Assembly: GCA_945861635.1 (NCBI GenBank)
Contig: CAMAWH010000054.1
Coordinates: forward strand, 1-33,849
Reading direction: 5' to 3'
Length of the DNA: 33,849 bases
Source of the DNA: Klebsiella pneumoniae
GTDB taxonomy: Bacteria; Myxococcota_A; UBA796; SXON01
Shown: piece after piece, positions 33,708 to 33,849 of the stretch
How the letters are laid out: each line of letters starts with the position of its first letter
How positions within the stretch are numbered: position 1 is the stretch's first letter
The notes under the pieces: model-generated
Database searches by the model: none
Seen by the model: only the letters and a program-made list of their open reading frames with translations
What the model was told of the DNA's origin: nothing
Program-made: the position numbers and the translations under genes

Positions 33708-33849
33708 ATGCCCCGTCGCCCGACCGTCCCGCCCGATGTCGCAGCCCTTCTCGCCACCCTCGCGGAGGGCGGTTCCGCCCGGCGTGGTTCCGTGAGCGAA
33801 CGCTACATGAAGTGTGGAAAGGCTACTTGTGCCTGCCATACCGACGATG
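33708..33849 (+). CDS. DUF6788-like protein, 5' part only
   Basis: ATG 33708 has AGGAG five bases upstream (33698-33702), the cleanest ribosome binding site in the window, and a TATAGT (33686-33691) that could be a -10 box with an A/T-rich upstream tract. The 47 residues visible end 'GSVSERYMKCGKATCACHTD', which matches the conserved GSxxERxxxCGKxxCxC signature near the start of DUF6788-type proteins, and then the window ends. I recall such short proteins near transposases, but I am not certain of that. The promoter-like composition differs from the rest of the window and fits a recently acquired element. Confidence 0.7.
   Translation, partial: MPRRPTVPPDVAALLATLAEGGSARRGSVSERYMKCGKATCACHTDD

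Overview
This window looks like a chromosomal segment from a high-GC Gram-negative bacterium, most likely a member of the Myxococcota (myxobacteria or relatives). That assignment is an inference. It rests on two C-terminal tails of MYXO-CTERM type (Cys, hydrophobic helix, Arg cluster), an AgmX/PglI-type C-terminal domain protein, a Ser/Thr kinase fused to an ATPase and a helical-repeat region, and many lipoproteins built from MopE-like metal-binding motifs, FG-GAP propeller repeats, beta-helices and long Asp/Ser-rich stalks. No rRNA, tRNA or CRISPR array was found by eye.

Layout. 1-611 is the 5' part of an IS1634-type transposase running off the left edge. 730-2684 (minus) is a coupled pair: a Cys-rich protein and a small lipoprotein. 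2821-3180 holds a beta-helix gene fossil. 3172-8654 (minus) has an AgmX/PglI-domain protein downstream of a giant 1638-residue modular lipoprotein. 8754-9134 (minus) is a GFA-family zinc protein. 9375-11195 (plus) is a second MopE/FG-GAP lipoprotein, convergent with an acidic-stalk lipoprotein (11204-12112, minus). An 18-nt minisatellite (12164-12402), an N-terminally truncated beta-helix gene and a REP-associated-type (Y1/HUH) transposase with its own hairpins fill 12122-14520. 14873-18165 (minus) is a likely operon: a small DMT-type membrane protein, a large polytopic membrane protein and a PQQ-type sugar dehydrogenase, tightly packed or overlapping.

From 18319 to 26027 there are further stalked lipoproteins, a DUF1801 protein, a coiled-coil membrane protein, a GNAT acetyltransferase, a small exported protein, a GT-C-like membrane protein and a nucleotidyltransferase, with short fossils of surface-protein domains between them. 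From 26058 to 33259 an SGNH hydrolase diverges from a MYXO-CTERM-type exported protein. A CAP-domain lipoprotein, the kinase-ATPase protein and an exported protein coupled to it by an ATGA overlap follow on the plus strand. The right edge (33587-33849) has a 30-bp palindrome and the start of a DUF6788-like gene with a clear ribosome binding site.

Taken together, the window is an accessory, cell-envelope-oriented region. Most complete genes encode surface or exported proteins. The gaps hold insertion-sequence pieces, repeat arrays and broken modules of the same surface-protein types, which suggests ongoing module shuffling and decay. All assignments come from reading the sequence. No database search was run.
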